IMG/VR virus record: IMGVR_UViG_3300009168_000122
Location: 1 to 22,846 of that record
Direction: 5' to 3' (one strand)
From: a virus
DNA length: 22,846 nt
The notes under the pieces: model-generated
Told to the model about the DNA's origin: nothing
Databases searched by the model: none
What the model saw: the letters and a program-made list of their open reading frames with translations, nothing else
Translations under genes and position numbers: made by a program
Part shown: in pieces, positions 1-7,276 of the stretch
How positions within the stretch are numbered: the stretch's first letter is position 1
Layout: the number at the start of each line of letters is the position of its first letter

Positions 1-356
1 ACCTTGCCGACGGTGCCGTGAACCCACGCTGCATCGAGGATCACGCGCAGCCACGCACGCTTGTCGAACCACCGGCACTGCTGCCAGTTCTCGTCGAGCG
101 CGATCTGCTGCTCGGCCATCAGCACGCCCTTCACCCCACGGAACTGGTCGGCGATGTTCTGCCATACCTCCATGCCAGCGGGCAGCGGCGTGCCGTGCTG
201 CAGGCATTCCTTGAGCGCGTCGTGCACCCGGTTACCCCACAGCCGCTCCTCCGTCTCCGGCTCTTTCCAGTTCTTCAGCACCCGGATCTCTTGATACTGC
301 TTCGGGCAGTTGCGGTACTGCTCGACCGAACTGAACGACCACGACGGTCGCTGCAC
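1..356 (-). CDS. PD-(D/E)XK (RecB/Cas4-like) nuclease, N-terminal part
   Basis: Partial gene: the first 118 codons are present and the rest lies beyond the window start. The N-terminus reads WSFSSVEQYRNCPKQYQ, followed by a WGNRVHDALKE segment. This 'S.s....fr.CP..y' opening and 'G..vH.al' helix are typical of RecB/Cas4-like PD-(D/E)XK nucleases. The later AWLRVILDAAWV stretch sits where the family has its catalytic G-x-x-D region, but the D...E-x-K core is not fully visible. I chose the GTG start at 356 because its first base is the last base of the polymerase TAG stop and AGGAAG lies five bases upstream. As the last gene of the coupled operon, directly after a DNA polymerase, it probably works in phage replication or recombination, or in degrading host DNA. 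The family call is fairly sure; the role is inferred. Confidence 0.72.
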   Translation of the reverse strand, partial: MQRPSWSFSSVEQYRNCPKQYQEIRVLKNWKEPETEERLWGNRVHDALKECLQHGTPLPAGMEVWQNIADQFRGVKGVLMAEQQIALDENWQQCRWFDKRAWLRVILDAAWVHGTVGK

Positions 357-2251
357 TATGACTTCCTGATCTCCCCGAACCGCTGTGCATACCCTACCTC
401 GCACGCTACCGGCAGACCGGGCATGTACTTCGGGGTCTTGCTCATGGCCGCTCGCATCATTCGACACGCTTCCTCCGCTTGCGCTGCGATGACCGCAGCG
501 ATCAACTCGTCGTGGATCTGCAGCACCATCTTCATCTTGTGCCGCAACTCAAGCCACGCGTCGAGACACACCGAACCCGCAAGAGATTGCGATATGTTCT
601 CGACCACCTTCGCACCGTACAGGCGTACTCGCTTCTTGCGGTTGAGGTACGTCCACTCGGTCATCCCCGGATACATGCTGCTCGGCCCCGACTGCAACCC
701 GGGGTAGCGCAGCACTCTCCCCGAGGGGAGGTGGATGCCGTCTGCTTCGACGACGATACACTGGTTGCGTCCGAATGAATACTGCTCGCCCTTCTCCAAC
801 GCACGCAGTGCCGTCTCGCCCTGCTTCCACAGGATCGGGATGCGGTGACGGGTGTGCCGGAACCAGTCGCTCGCGCGCTTGGCTTCCTGCGGCGACAGCG
901 TCACCTTGTCACGCTTGGCGGTCACGATGAACTTCGGCACGCCCATGCCGTACTGCAAAGCTAGTGCAATGACCTTGCCGAGGCGACGTTCGTCCTTCAT
1001 GTCGGGTGTCACTTCGCGCCCCAAGTAGGCGGATGCCGTGGTGCAGTAGACATCCGGCCCGAGCTTGGCATCGAAGTCGCGGAACGCTTGTACTAGATCC
1101 TCCTGCTCTGCAAGCCACGCGACGATGCGCGCCTCGATCTGCGACAGGTCGCCGCCCGCCAGCAGGTGACCGGGTGGTGCCATCAGTGCGTTGCGTAGCG
1201 GGTTGCCCCGGGGCAGGTTCTGCAGGTTGGTGCCGTCGCCACCCCCCAGCCGACCGGGATGTGCTGCATAGTACTTTAGGTATGCTGGCATCGGGCCGCG
1301 ATCCGCCATCTCGATGAGGGTCAGCGCGCGTGTCTCCGCTTGCGTCGACTTGCCGCCAAGGCGGCACGCCACCAGCGTCTGCACCCGCTCGTCGTCGTGC
1401 TCCTTCAGTGCCAAGAACTCGTCGTCGGTCTTGGCGAATGCGTAAGCGACTTTCCCCGTGACAGGGGAAAGTTTCGTGGGTGGGTCGCAGCCGATCTCGG
1501 TGAGCAGTGCGGCGAGCTTGTCGTTGCTCATGATGACGTCGCGCACCTTGTCCACCGCCCGCCCGTCGGCATCGTCCTCGATGCCCAGCAGGTTGCACGC
1601 CCACAGGTAGTGCGTTTCTTTTACGTCGCGCACGTGCTGGTGGTACTCGACCAGCATGTCCTTGTCGAGAATAATTCTGGGGTCGGTGAAGCAACGGATC
1701 GTCTCGTCGATCGCCAGCAGTTCCTTGCCCGGCGTCAACGGCATGAGCTTCATGAAGATCTCTTTGCTCAACACGTTGTCGTTGCAGCAGTACCTGCCGT
1801 ATGCCTCAAGCTCATAGTCGGCGAAGTTGTTGATGTGCTTGCCGATCGCATGCAGCACCTCGTCCCCCTTGACGCCGACACCCAGCACCTCGGCCAGCTT
1901 CTTCAGCGACACGCCCGATGTGAACCCGAACGTGGGCTGGCCCATGCACATGCTGCATAGATACAGCTTGGGCAGGTGGCCGAAGTGCCACGCGAGGATG
2001 GCACCGTCGAAGTAGTTGTTATGCGCGAGCATGGCGTGCTTCGACCAGTCGATCTTGTCCAGCGCACGCTTCACCGCATCGAACCCTGCGTACCACACAG
2101 GCTTGACGCCACCGGGCAGGAAGATGCTGCACCCGATAATCTCGAACCGAGGGTCGCGGATGTAGCTCTCGGTCGACATACGGCTCAAGCTATATTCAGA
2201 ATCGTAGTAGGTTTCAAAATCCAGTACGACGATCGGTATGCCACTGCTCAT
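356..2251 (-). CDS. Family A DNA polymerase with 3'-5' exonuclease domain
   Basis: A 631-aa replicative polymerase. Residues 8-14 contain DFET, the Exo I motif (D11, E13) of a DnaQ-like 3'-5' exonuclease domain. The polymerase part is clear: motif A DLSQIEARI at about 368-376, motif B RRLGKVIALALQYG at about 422-435, and motif C QIHDE at about 578-582. The segment GTNLQNLPRG just before motif A is also typical of phage Pol I-like enzymes. No 5'-3' exonuclease domain is present, as usual in phages. By alignment to E. coli Pol I, K426 matches K758, L430 matches F762 and Y434 matches Y766, so the sugar-discriminating position is Leu. The ATG at 2251 overlaps the upstream TGA (ATGA) and GAGGT lies just upstream. 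It should replicate the phage genome, possibly with the nuclease encoded directly after it. Confidence 0.95.
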   Translation of the reverse strand: MSSGIPIVVLDFETYYDSEYSLSRMSTESYIRDPRFEIIGCSIFLPGGVKPVWYAGFDAVKRALDKIDWSKHAMLAHNNYFDGAILAWHFGHLPKLYLCSMCMGQPTFGFTSGVSLKKLAEVLGVGVKGDEVLHAIGKHINNFADYELEAYGRYCCNDNVLSKEIFMKLMPLTPGKELLAIDETIRCFTDPRIILDKDMLVEYHQHVRDVKETHYLWACNLLGIEDDADGRAVDKVRDVIMSNDKLAALLTEIGCDPPTKLSPVTGKVAYAFAKTDDEFLALKEHDDERVQTLVACRLGGKSTQAETRALTLIEMADRGPMPAYLKYYAAHPGRLGGGDGTNLQNLPRGNPLRNALMAPPGHLLAGGDLSQIEARIVAWLAEQEDLVQAFRDFDAKLGPDVYCTTASAYLGREVTPDMKDERRLGKVIALALQYGMGVPKFIVTAKRDKVTLSPQEAKRASDWFRHTRHRIPILWKQGETALRALEKGEQYSFGRNQCIVVEADGIHLPSGRVLRYPGLQSGPSSMYPGMTEWTYLNRKKRVRLYGAKVVENISQSLAGSVCLDAWLELRHKMKMVLQIHDELIAAVIAAQAEEACRMMRAAMSKTPKYMPGLPVACEVGYAQRFGEIRKS

Positions 2252-3276
2252 GCATGCACCTCGTAGGTTGTCTTGACCTTACCCATTTCCTTGCTCCCTC
2301 TCCTGCATTCTTTCCGCCACCACTTGAGCCCACCGCACAGCATGCAGCGCCACTGGTTGACGTCGTACTCGTGCCAGTCGTGATCGTGCAGGTGGGCACG
2401 AGTAGTCTTGTTGTGGCACCAGTGCCCGCGCACGTCGTGTTCGCGCCGCCAGATGGGACCGTGACTGCCACTGTATATCTTTTTCAGCAACGGTGCAGGG
2501 TCGAGCTTGATCTTGACAACGGAGTGACGGACCAGCGTGCGTGGCTTGGCCCGCACCCACCCCGGTGCGGGCGGCACCGTGTCCTCGACGATCACATCTC
2601 TGACTCTATTCAAGAATAGAGGCAACGCCACCACGTTGCGCATGTCCCCCGCCGTGCTGCGCATGATGCGCTGCACGAACTTCTTGCTATCTTGCAGGAA
2701 CAACTCCTGCCCGTACCAGAACTCCATTGAATGGTTGGTCCTGAGACTACGCAGCAATCCGATTGGCTCCACCTTAGCTGCGCACGATCCCCAGAAGTAG
2801 GCGTCGAGCGCCATGCGCGACTCCTCCAGCGCACCGGAGATCATCAACTCTTCCTTCAACTCGAACTGCTGGTTGAGCCGGTACCGGATGGGCACCGCCG
2901 CCGGGTAGTCATGCTGTATGGTGCTGGCTGACAGCACGTACACACGGGGGCCGTCGTAGAAGTATCCGATGCGTTCGTCCTCGCTGCCGTCGCCCCGGTG
3001 GTGCCCGCCCATGATGGTGAAGAACTCGGGGTACGGGAACTCGACGAACATCTTCTTGAACGGCGGGATCGCGAACTCCTGATCCAGTGCAATAGCTTCA
3101 GGGTGCGCCTGTATCATGTTCGCCATGTAGCGTGTGGCCTCATGGTCGAGCGTGAACACGTGCGCACCCACCATCCTGTTGCGCAGGAACTCGAACGGCT
3201 TGCGCTCCATCTCCAGTTGTGGCTTGGTGTTCGCCATGAACTGGTCGAATAGCAGTGGTGTTCGTTTTACTTTCAT
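2248..3276 (-). CDS. Unknown 342-aa phage protein with Cys-rich C-terminus
   Basis: I do not recognise this protein. The reading frame is open further upstream to 3435, but the ATG at 3276 overlaps the previous stop (ATGA) and the extra upstream residues look like the shadow of the neighbouring gene, so 342 aa is the likely product. The body is mixed alpha/beta, with aromatic stretches such as FPYPEFFTIMGGHHRGDG and a YDGPRVYVLSAS segment. The last 60 residues are basic and rich in His, Trp and Cys: a GHWCHNKTTRAHLHDHDWHEY segment, then CMLC and KECRRG. That pattern could bind zinc, and it suggests nucleic-acid contact but does not prove it. It ends four bases into the polymerase gene, so it is coupled to replication genes. 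Confidence 0.85.
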   Translation of the reverse strand: MKVKRTPLLFDQFMANTKPQLEMERKPFEFLRNRMVGAHVFTLDHEATRYMANMIQAHPEAIALDQEFAIPPFKKMFVEFPYPEFFTIMGGHHRGDGSEDERIGYFYDGPRVYVLSASTIQHDYPAAVPIRYRLNQQFELKEELMISGALEESRMALDAYFWGSCAAKVEPIGLLRSLRTNHSMEFWYGQELFLQDSKKFVQRIMRSTAGDMRNVVALPLFLNRVRDVIVEDTVPPAPGWVRAKPRTLVRHSVVKIKLDPAPLLKKIYSGSHGPIWRREHDVRGHWCHNKTTRAHLHDHDWHEYDVNQWRCMLCGGLKWWRKECRRGSKEMGKVKTTYEVHA

Positions 3277-3626
3277 CCCACCATCCCCATGTGTGTCTCC
3301 ACCGTTTCGAGCAGGTCGTCGACCTTCACCCAGCCGAGGCAGAACGCGCCGTGCCCCGGTCCCTTGCGACTTCTCCCGATCCAGATCACCGGAGAGATGC
3401 CGTACTCCTGCGCGACGGCACGCGTTCGTATCCACACCTGCACCCGTTGCCGTCGCTGTAGCAGTATCGCGTTGATCTTCTCCTGCAGCTTCTCGCGCGT
3501 GGGCTCGTAGTGTTTGCTGTTGATGTCCCAGATGTAGGGTGTGCCGTCGTTCTCGAACAGGATGCTTAACATGATGTTGTGTACCGGGCTGCGGTCAGGT
3601 TCAGGGTAGTACCTCCCGTCGCTCAC
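3273..3626 (-). CDS. Unknown 117-aa protein with VETHMGM C-terminus
   Basis: Small protein with a GTG start that overlaps the upstream stop (GTGA); its own TGA overlaps the next ATG. The N-terminal half includes LFENDGTPYIWDINSKHYEP followed by a basic helix (REKLQEKINAILLQRRQR), then a beta-rich part and the C-terminus LLETVETHMGMVG. That ending resembles those of four nearby genes (FEAHARM, LEPYLQM, LEAHLQM, FEAHVGM), so it may be a diverged member of a local small-gene family. No enzyme motif is visible and the function is unknown. Being locked into the coupled chain on both sides makes it a real gene with good confidence. Confidence 0.8.
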   Translation of the reverse strand: MSDGRYYPEPDRSPVHNIMLSILFENDGTPYIWDINSKHYEPTREKLQEKINAILLQRRQRVQVWIRTRAVAQEYGISPVIWIGRSRKGPGHGAFCLGWVKVDDLLETVETHMGMVG

Positions 3627-3772
3627 TGCTTCTCCTTCTTGATCGGCAGCACGGGTGCACGCTGCTGCGGTATCGGGATCTTCAGTTCCTTGCGCACCTT
3701 GTCGAACCGCTCCCGTATGTTGGTCTGCACGCTCGGCACGTACTTGAAATCAGGGTCCAGAATCGACTTCAT
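3623..3772 (-). CDS. Very small basic protein, 49 aa
   Basis: A 49-aa reading frame beginning MKSILDPDFKYVP and ending IKKEKQ, rich in Lys, Arg and Pro. A strong ribosome site (GGAGGAG, four bases from the ATG) supports translation although the start lies 23 bases inside the end of the previous gene. The TGA overlaps the GTG start of the next gene, keeping the coupled chain unbroken. The 'DPDFKYVPSVQTNIRERFDKVR' region, which spans about residues 6-27, looks like one long helix. No family is recognised. It may be a small DNA- or protein-binding factor, but that is only a guess from composition. Confidence 0.7.
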   Translation of the reverse strand: MKSILDPDFKYVPSVQTNIRERFDKVRKELKIPIPQQRAPVLPIKKEKQ

Positions 3773-3932
3773 CTTTCTCCTCCACTCGGTTCAACTTCGA
3801 TCGGATCACCATGCGCAGGGCACTGAAGATGTAGTGCCCTTCGCGTTCCTCGGGTGGCTCGCCTTCGCTGGAGCGCAGGCTCCACCATGGGTGGTCGAGC
3901 TTCTTGATCAGCATCGACAGCAGTAGCTTCAT
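3750..3932 (-). CDS. Unknown 60-aa protein
   Basis: Starts MKLLLSMLIKKLDHPWW at an ATG that overlaps the TGA of the upstream gene (ATGA). The frame is open further upstream to 4043 but that part shadows the neighbour, so 60 aa is the probable product. The N-terminal 13 residues are hydrophobic, yet too short for a sure membrane segment. The middle contains EGEPPEEREGHYIFSALRMV, and the C-terminus is charged. The gene's 3' end carries the ribosome site of the following 49-aa gene, giving a 23-base overlap. I do not recognise it. Its reality rests on the overlap pattern. Confidence 0.65.
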   Translation of the reverse strand: MKLLLSMLIKKLDHPWWSLRSSEGEPPEEREGHYIFSALRMVIRSKLNRVEEKDEVDSGP

Positions 3933-4222
3933 CGCACCAGCATCCTTGCGTGTGCCTCGAAGATCGACCATGCGCCGAACGGATGCATACGTTCCTCGGT
4001 AGCCATCACCCACAGGTACGAGGGCTTGCGGGTATGCATGCATACGCCGTTGCGACTCACGTAGACGCGCACCATGCTGATGGTGGGCAATTGCTTGCGT
4101 GCATACTCCAGTGCCGTGTCTGGGTCCACATACTCCACCTGCCTGTTGACCCAGTAGGTATACCCGACCACCTGCTCGCTGCAGTCGAAGTACAAAGTCT
4201 TGATCACTTTCTTTTTCTTCAT
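3929..4222 (-). CDS. Small unknown protein, EAHxxM C-terminal family (member 1)
   Basis: A 97-aa protein starting MKKKKVIKTLYFD, with alternating hydrophobic segments (VVGYTYWVNRQVEYVD, MVRVYVSRNGVC) that suggest a small beta-rich fold. It ends IFEAHARMLVR. The FEAHxxM ending recurs in the two genes at 4545-4877 and 4877-5149 and, more loosely, in those at 4219-4548 and 3273-3626. Both ends overlap neighbouring genes by four bases. No signal peptide, catalytic motif or known domain is visible. It is best described as one of a run of diverged paralogues; the function is unknown. Confidence 0.75.
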   Translation of the reverse strand: MKKKKVIKTLYFDCSEQVVGYTYWVNRQVEYVDPDTALEYARKQLPTISMVRVYVSRNGVCMHTRKPSYLWVMATEERMHPFGAWSIFEAHARMLVR

Positions 4223-4548
4223 GCGCTCCCTTCCTCCATCTGCAGGTACGGTTCCAGTGCCTCGGTCAGTTCCTCGGGGGTGTCGTAGATGCTGATGAAC
4301 AGGAAGTCTGCCGACGGTGGCAAGTCCCGGTCACCGTGTACGACGGAGACTCTGAATTGCGTTGGCTTGGTGGTGCTGACTTCAAGTACGTAGTACATCG
4401 GTAGATCCTTGTATGCAACCAGTCGGTGAGTGGTGACGGCGAGCGCCAGACCACAGGTGGCGTATGTGTTTGTCACGCCGTCCCGAATCAAGATGAACGG
4501 GAACATGCGCGCCCCACACCGTCGCTTGATCGTGAGCACCGTGATCAT
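4219..4548 (-). CDS. Small unknown protein, EAHxxM-like C-terminal family (member 2)
   Basis: A 109-aa protein beginning MITVLTIKRRCGARMFPF. The middle (LVAYKDLPMYYVLEVSTTK, FRVSVVHGD) looks like several short beta strands and the end is a helix, DTPEELTEALEPYLQMEEGSA (about residues 89-109). LEPYLQM corresponds to the LEAHLQM and FEAHVGM endings of its neighbours, although the His has become Tyr here. The ATG overlaps the TGA of the gene at 4545-4877 and the TGA overlaps the next ATG. No known domain is recognised. Probably a diverged paralogue in a tandem set. Confidence 0.75.
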   Translation of the reverse strand: MITVLTIKRRCGARMFPFILIRDGVTNTYATCGLALAVTTHRLVAYKDLPMYYVLEVSTTKPTQFRVSVVHGDRDLPPSADFLFISIYDTPEELTEALEPYLQMEEGSA

Positions 4549-4877
4549 TCCATCCTCATCATCTGCAGGTGTGCCTCAAGCAGGTAGTAGATCTCGGGCG
4601 GCAGACCTGATGCCACGATCGCCCACTCTTTCTTGACCACCATAGGCGGCAGCATCACGCGCACGCAGTAGGGCGATACCCACACCAGATACCACGTAGC
4701 CGTCGGGCCCAGCCGACCCATGCGTTGGAATACCTCATCGATAATGGTAGTGACACTGTCACTCCACATCGGTTGGTACGACGTGATGCGTTCGTCGTCC
4801 TTCAGCATGTGCATGGTGTCGACGTGGTACCCGATTGCACTGTTCGTGTCTCGGGTGATGTTCAACCACACGTTCAT
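4545..4877 (-). CDS. Small unknown protein, EAHxxM C-terminal family (member 3)
   Basis: A 110-aa protein beginning MNVWLNITRDTNSAIGYHVD and ending LLEAHLQMMRME. Between them are an acidic/polar segment (LKDDERITSYQPMWSDSV) and a hydrophobic beta-like stretch (TWYLVWVSPYCVRVMLPP). The ending is the closest match to the FEAHVGMLL end of the gene just upstream. The start forms TAATG with the upstream stop and the end forms ATGA with the next start, so translation is coupled on both sides. Function unknown. Confidence 0.76.
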   Translation of the reverse strand: MNVWLNITRDTNSAIGYHVDTMHMLKDDERITSYQPMWSDSVTTIIDEVFQRMGRLGPTATWYLVWVSPYCVRVMLPPMVVKKEWAIVASGLPPEIYYLLEAHLQMMRME

Positions 4878-5149
4878 TACAACAACATCCCCACGTGGGC
4901 CTCGAATATCTCGATCGCTTCCTCCCTTGGGCCACGGAACACAAGCTCGAACGTCTCTCCGTTGGGGCCTTTGCCCGGCTTCCGGTTGGCGAGTATGACC
5001 TGCGGACGGGGCTCGTCTGCATCGTAAGTACCAAGGTACACCTGCAGCACCTTGCCCGGTATCTCTGGCATCGTAATGATGGCGTCCATGTGCCCGAGGT
5101 AATGCACGAGTTCATGGGTCACCCAGTTGCGTATCACGGTAACAAACAT
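4877..5149 (-). CDS. Small unknown protein, EAHxxM C-terminal family (member 4)
   Basis: A 90-aa protein beginning MFVTVIRNWVTHELVHYLGH and ending EIFEAHVGMLL. The ATG follows the TAG of the metallopeptidase/VWA gene directly, with GGAGGT just upstream, so it should be translated efficiently after that gene. A HELVHYLGH string looks superficially like an HExxH zinc motif (H-E-L-V-H), but in a 90-aa protein with no third ligand in sight I do not call it a protease. The rest is a probable small alpha/beta fold (KVLQVYLGTYDADEPRPQ, TFELVFRGPREEA). Its end matches the other members of this run. Function unknown. Confidence 0.77.
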   Translation of the reverse strand: MFVTVIRNWVTHELVHYLGHMDAIITMPEIPGKVLQVYLGTYDADEPRPQVILANRKPGKGPNGETFELVFRGPREEAIEIFEAHVGMLL

Positions 5150-6364
5150 CTACACCTCCACTCGGATGATGGTGTCGAACTCCCAGCCCGCCGGGAGCGT
5201 GGCGTTGGTGGTGACGATGATGATCACCCGGCACGACGGATGCAAGCTCGGGTCGAGCGGCGGCACGTAGCCATCGGTCTGCAGGATGAACATGTCAAGC
5301 TCGTCCTCGTGCTCGCGCGCCCACTCGAACGCTTCCCGCATGTCGGTGCCGCCCCGCCCCTTGACGGTGACCGCCAGCGGCAGTGAATCTACTGTAAGCT
5401 GCTGCATCGACACCAGCCGCGTGTCGCACTGGCCGAAGTGCAGCACTTCGGGCTTGAGTTCCTCGATCAGGAAGTTCATCTCACCCAGCGCTTGCTTGAA
5501 TTCCTCCGTGCTGATCGAGCCCGACGTGTCGGTGACGTACGCCACCTCGCCGATGCGCTCGCTGTAGTTCCCCGGCAGGTAGATCCCGGCATGGATGTGC
5601 TTGCGATTGAACCTGCGGTACGACGTATCGTCCTTGGCGATCTTGGTCGCCGACCACAGCTGCGCACGCCAGTCCACCTTGGGCTTGAGCAGTTGGTTGA
5701 TGAACTGCTCCATGAATCCCGGCAGCTTGCCCTGCTTCTTGGCCATGTCCGCTGCCGCTTGCACGGTGATCTTCCAATCCCGCTCCTCGGCCTCGCGCTC
5801 TGCCGCAGTCATCTCGGTGCCGTCCTCGTTCTTGGGCGGGGCGTGCTCGTCGAACATCGGCGGTCCATCGCCCGGCTCGTTGCCACCCTCACCCTTCTCC
5901 GGTGGACCCTTACCCTTACCCTTGCCCTTGAACTTCTTCAAGAGCTTGGCGTACACCTCCTCGACACTGGTGATGTCGGCGTCCGACAACCCGAACGCAC
6001 TGCCGAACAACGCATCAGGCGGCACCTGCATCTTCAGTATCGGTGTCTCGTTCATCACCTGCACGCACAGCTTGTTGTCGATGATGTCGATCGCCAACCC
6101 GTAGATCTTGGGATCGCGGTTGCCCCGGCGCGTGAGGTGACACAGCATGGGGTGGATGATCTCGTGCAGGGCGATGAACACCACCTCGCCCAACGGCCTC
6201 TTGTTGAGGTTGTCGCGGTTGTAGATCACCTGCCGCCCGTCGACCATGGCCACGCCACCCATCGGCTGGCCCGGCAACCACTGCATCTTGCTGGCCATCG
6301 CCAGCCACACGCCCGCGTACAGCCCGAGCCTGCCTCTTGCCAACTGCATCTTGTCGTTAGTCAT
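5150..6364 (-). CDS. DUF2201-like putative metallopeptidase with C-terminal VWA domain
   Basis: A 404-aa two-domain protein. Residues 67-71 are HEIIH in the context ALHEIIHPMLCH, a zinc HExxH motif inside the N-terminal region typical of DUF2201-type proteins. A basic/Gly-rich linker (FKGKGKGKGPPEKGEGG region) and an acidic linker follow. The C-terminal von Willebrand A-like domain carries the MIDAS residues: DTSGS at 279-283, GGTD at 338-341 and TDG around 363-365. In bacteria such proteins accompany MoxR/CobS-like AAA+ ATPases. Here that ATPase (8885-10000) and a DUF3150-like gene (7759-8613) are in the same operon. The ATG at 6364 has GGAG upstream and sits inside a 17-bp inverted repeat that also covers the previous stop. 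It may help remodel or proteolyse a target complex; the target is unknown. Confidence 0.88.
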   Translation of the reverse strand: MTNDKMQLARGRLGLYAGVWLAMASKMQWLPGQPMGGVAMVDGRQVIYNRDNLNKRPLGEVVFIALHEIIHPMLCHLTRRGNRDPKIYGLAIDIIDNKLCVQVMNETPILKMQVPPDALFGSAFGLSDADITSVEEVYAKLLKKFKGKGKGKGPPEKGEGGNEPGDGPPMFDEHAPPKNEDGTEMTAAEREAEERDWKITVQAAADMAKKQGKLPGFMEQFINQLLKPKVDWRAQLWSATKIAKDDTSYRRFNRKHIHAGIYLPGNYSERIGEVAYVTDTSGSISTEEFKQALGEMNFLIEELKPEVLHFGQCDTRLVSMQQLTVDSLPLAVTVKGRGGTDMREAFEWAREHEDELDMFILQTDGYVPPLDPSLHPSCRVIIIVTTNATLPAGWEFDTIIRVEV

Positions 6365-6375
6365 AGCTTATGACT
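6359..6375. repeat. 17-bp inverted repeat over a stop/start junction (copy 1)
   Basis: AGTCATA and TATGACT are perfect 7-base arms separated by three bases. On the coding strand the element holds the TAA stop of the gene at 6368-6715 and the ATG start of the VWA gene, with the GGAG ribosome site immediately 5' of it. An element with the same arms covers the equivalent junction at 11374-11390. It could form a small mRNA hairpin around the start codon or be a protein site on DNA. Confidence 0.75.
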
Positions 6376-6715
6376 CCTCTCGTTGTGCCTGATACACCGC
6401 CACCTGCAACTCGTCGTGCGGTACCTTGTGCCGCTTGCTCTTGCTGTCGATCCACGCCACGATGACATCCCGATCGTCGATCAGGTCGCTCGACCCATGC
6501 GCCCCCTTCCTAGACAGGAGCATGAGCGACGGTTGCCACCCCATCGTGATGGTGACAATGCCCCGTCGGGTGTACCCCGACGGGCTGACCACCTCGACCC
6601 GACTGCCGAAGTAGAACCGTTGCATTTCGGTGACCTTGGGCTCGACGAACTTGTCACCATGCCTTTGTTTAATTCCGGCAATGGCAGCTTGGTAGTAGCT
6701 GGCGGGTGCGGTCAC
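6368..6715 (-). CDS. Unknown 115-aa protein
   Basis: Starts at GTG 6715, which overlaps the upstream TGA (GTGA), and ends QREES with a TAA three bases before the VWA gene start. Visible features are an N-terminal helix (SYYQAAIAGIKQRHGDKF), a beta segment FYFGSRVEVVSPSGYTRRGIV that resembles a small SH3-like barrel opening, and a basic IDSKSKRHKVPHDEL part near the end. That layout could suit a nucleic-acid or protein-binding barrel, but I cannot name a family. It belongs to the coupled operon between the HNH and VWA genes. Confidence 0.8.
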   Translation of the reverse strand: MTAPASYYQAAIAGIKQRHGDKFVEPKVTEMQRFYFGSRVEVVSPSGYTRRGIVTITMGWQPSLMLLSRKGAHGSSDLIDDRDVIVAWIDSKSKRHKVPHDELQVAVYQAQREES

Positions 6716-7014
6716 TTCCCCTCCTTCAGCATCATCTTCGCCATCTTCAGGATCATGTAGTCGGCGTCGCTGATCCAGTGCCCGCCTTGGTTGTATTTCA
6801 CCTTGGATAGGTCACGTGGCTTCTTGTTGTACTTCTTGGGTTCACGATCGGGGATGGCGTCGAGCGACATCTCTGCCGTGCCCGCCATGACGCCTGCGGC
6901 ATTGGCCAGTAGCCGGTCCTTCTCCCTCTTGTTCTTCTCGCGTGTGGCCGTTGCCTTGGCCCGTGCCTCGGGTGACCACGCCTTGGCCCGTGCTGCTGCA
7001 CTAATTTTTGACAT
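6712..7014 (-). CDS. Small basic protein with NUMOD3-like N-terminal repeat
   Basis: A 100-aa, Lys/Arg/Ala-rich protein. The start SKISAAARAKAWSPEARAKA resembles the NUMOD3 DNA-binding repeat found in phage homing endonucleases, and the next 30 residues form one long charged helix (TREKNKREKDRLLANAAG). The C-terminal part (YNQGGHWISDADYMILKMAKM) is less basic. It could be a DNA-binding protein or the remnant of a homing enzyme accessory, but the resemblance is by eye and short. The stop overlaps the next GTG start. The A-rich stretch before the ATG gives only a weak ribosome site. Confidence 0.75.
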   Translation of the reverse strand: MSKISAAARAKAWSPEARAKATATREKNKREKDRLLANAAGVMAGTAEMSLDAIPDREPKKYNKKPRDLSKVKYNQGGHWISDADYMILKMAKMMLKEGK

Positions 7015-7015
7015 G

Positions 7016-7276
7016 CTAGTCCTTTACGTTAGTTCGTTCTTTGTAAAAAGCCACCGAGTTAACTTTCCTCGTATAACTTCCGATCATCTTCCCCGTCCGC
7101 ACGTCGAGCACCTCGATGGTGGTGCCGATCGCCGCCCACTTGCACTCGATCAACGCACCGATCACGGCCCTGCGGTGGTACTTGTAGCAGCGCCCCGGAT
7201 AGTGCGAGCCGGTCTTCGGGTTCCACAACCGGAACGGGCGCGCGATCACAACGACTACCTCTGGTACTGCCATCAT
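7016..7276 (-). CDS. Unknown 86-aa protein
   Basis: Two in-frame ATGs lie back to back at 7276 and 7273. The first overlaps the upstream TGA, while the second has the better distance from GGGAGG; either gives nearly the same protein. The sequence (VPEVVVVIARPFRLWNP, AIGTTIEVLDVRTGKMIG) alternates hydrophobic and polar residues and looks like a small all-beta barrel. It follows the HNH gene and precedes the basic 100-aa protein. No family is recognised. Confidence 0.75.
   Translation of the reverse strand: MMAVPEVVVVIARPFRLWNPKTGSHYPGRCYKYHRRAVIGALIECKWAAIGTTIEVLDVRTGKMIGSYTRKVNSVAFYKERTNVKD

Noticed and set aside
4877-5149. HELVH in the 90-aa protein as a zinc protease motif
   Set aside because: The protein is too short, has no recognisable third ligand, and its relatives in the run lack the motif.
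5438-6373. Open frame of 311 codons on the plus strand
   Set aside because: Antisense shadow of the metallopeptidase/VWA gene, whose motifs are clear.
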